A stretch of DNA of 22,258 nt, taken from contig CAMAJC010000002.1 of the NCBI GenBank assembly GCA_945835425.1, positions 1 to 22,258 of the forward strand. Direction: 5' to 3'. The notes beneath the pieces are model-generated. The model was not told the DNA's origin. It did not search any database and saw only the letters and a list, made by a program, of their open reading frames with translations. Position 1 is the first letter of the stretch, and each line of letters starts with the position of its first letter. Below are positions 22,240 through 22,258 of this stretch, piece after piece. A program made the translations under genes and the position numbers. Origin of the DNA: an uncultured Clostridia bacterium. Lineage in GTDB: Bacteria > Bacillota > Clostridia > Oscillospirales > Ruminococcaceae.

Positions 22240-22258
22240 AAAATGAATAGTGAATAAT
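22226..22258. repeat. Heptad-tailed repeat element, copy 3 (left edge only)
   Basis: AATAATGAAGAATGAAAAAT at the end of scpA continues with AGTGAAT and AATG units to the window edge. It is the same tail seen at 6928 and, inverted, at 17480. The rest of the element is outside the window. Confidence 0.75.

Overview
The window is a chromosomal segment of an anaerobic, low-to-mid GC Gram-positive bacterium, most likely a member of the Clostridia (Oscillospiraceae/Ruminococcaceae-like). The clues are a complete bacterial F-type ATP synthase operon with atpI in front, strong AGGAGG-type ribosome binding sites, a zinc-ribbon L28, a stand-alone biotin carrier with carboxyltransferase partners, an ROK-type regulator, YitT, DUF1846 and ScpA. 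There are no rRNA or tRNA genes, no CRISPR array and no prophage.

Layout. Positions 1-1456 hold the terminator of an upstream gene and an ROK-type repressor. Positions 1526-8956 are the ATP synthase locus: a good promoter, a ~150-nt riboswitch-like leader ending in a very strong intrinsic terminator, then atpI, atpB, atpE, atpF, atpH, atpA, atpG, atpD and atpC. A second candidate promoter with a dyad lies between atpI and atpB. A heptad-tailed repeat element sits between atpG and atpD. Positions 9071-10649 are a purine permease of the AzgA/PbuG type with its own promoter and terminator. Positions 10664-18341 are transcribed on the minus strand: RluB, a small GNAT-like protein, a three-gene biotin-dependent carboxyltransferase operon (carboxyltransferase, biotin carrier, pyruvate/oxaloacetate carboxyltransferase), YitT and DUF1846. 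Positions 18501-22239 hold a nitroreductase-like protein (+), a metallo-beta-lactamase-fold hydrolase with a small membrane protein (-), rpmB (-), and a site-2-protease-like membrane protein coupled to scpA (+).

How it fits together. The c subunit carries Glu32, Glu65, Thr66, Thr67 and Tyr70, the pattern of Na+-coupled rotors with two carboxylates, so the ATP synthase is predicted to use Na+. That makes the leader in front of atpI especially interesting: its layout (hairpin with a loop that can pair downstream, second hairpin, competing terminator) is that of a transcriptional riboswitch, and Na+ is an obvious ligand to test. The carboxyltransferase trio resembles a transcarboxylase (12S + 1.3S + 5S) or the soluble part of a Na+-pumping decarboxylase whose membrane subunit is not in this window.

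The other standout is a family of heptad-tailed (ATGAATA-like) repeats seen three times, each touching the 3' end of a gene. Its ends carry short hairpins whose sequences change in a compensatory way between copies.
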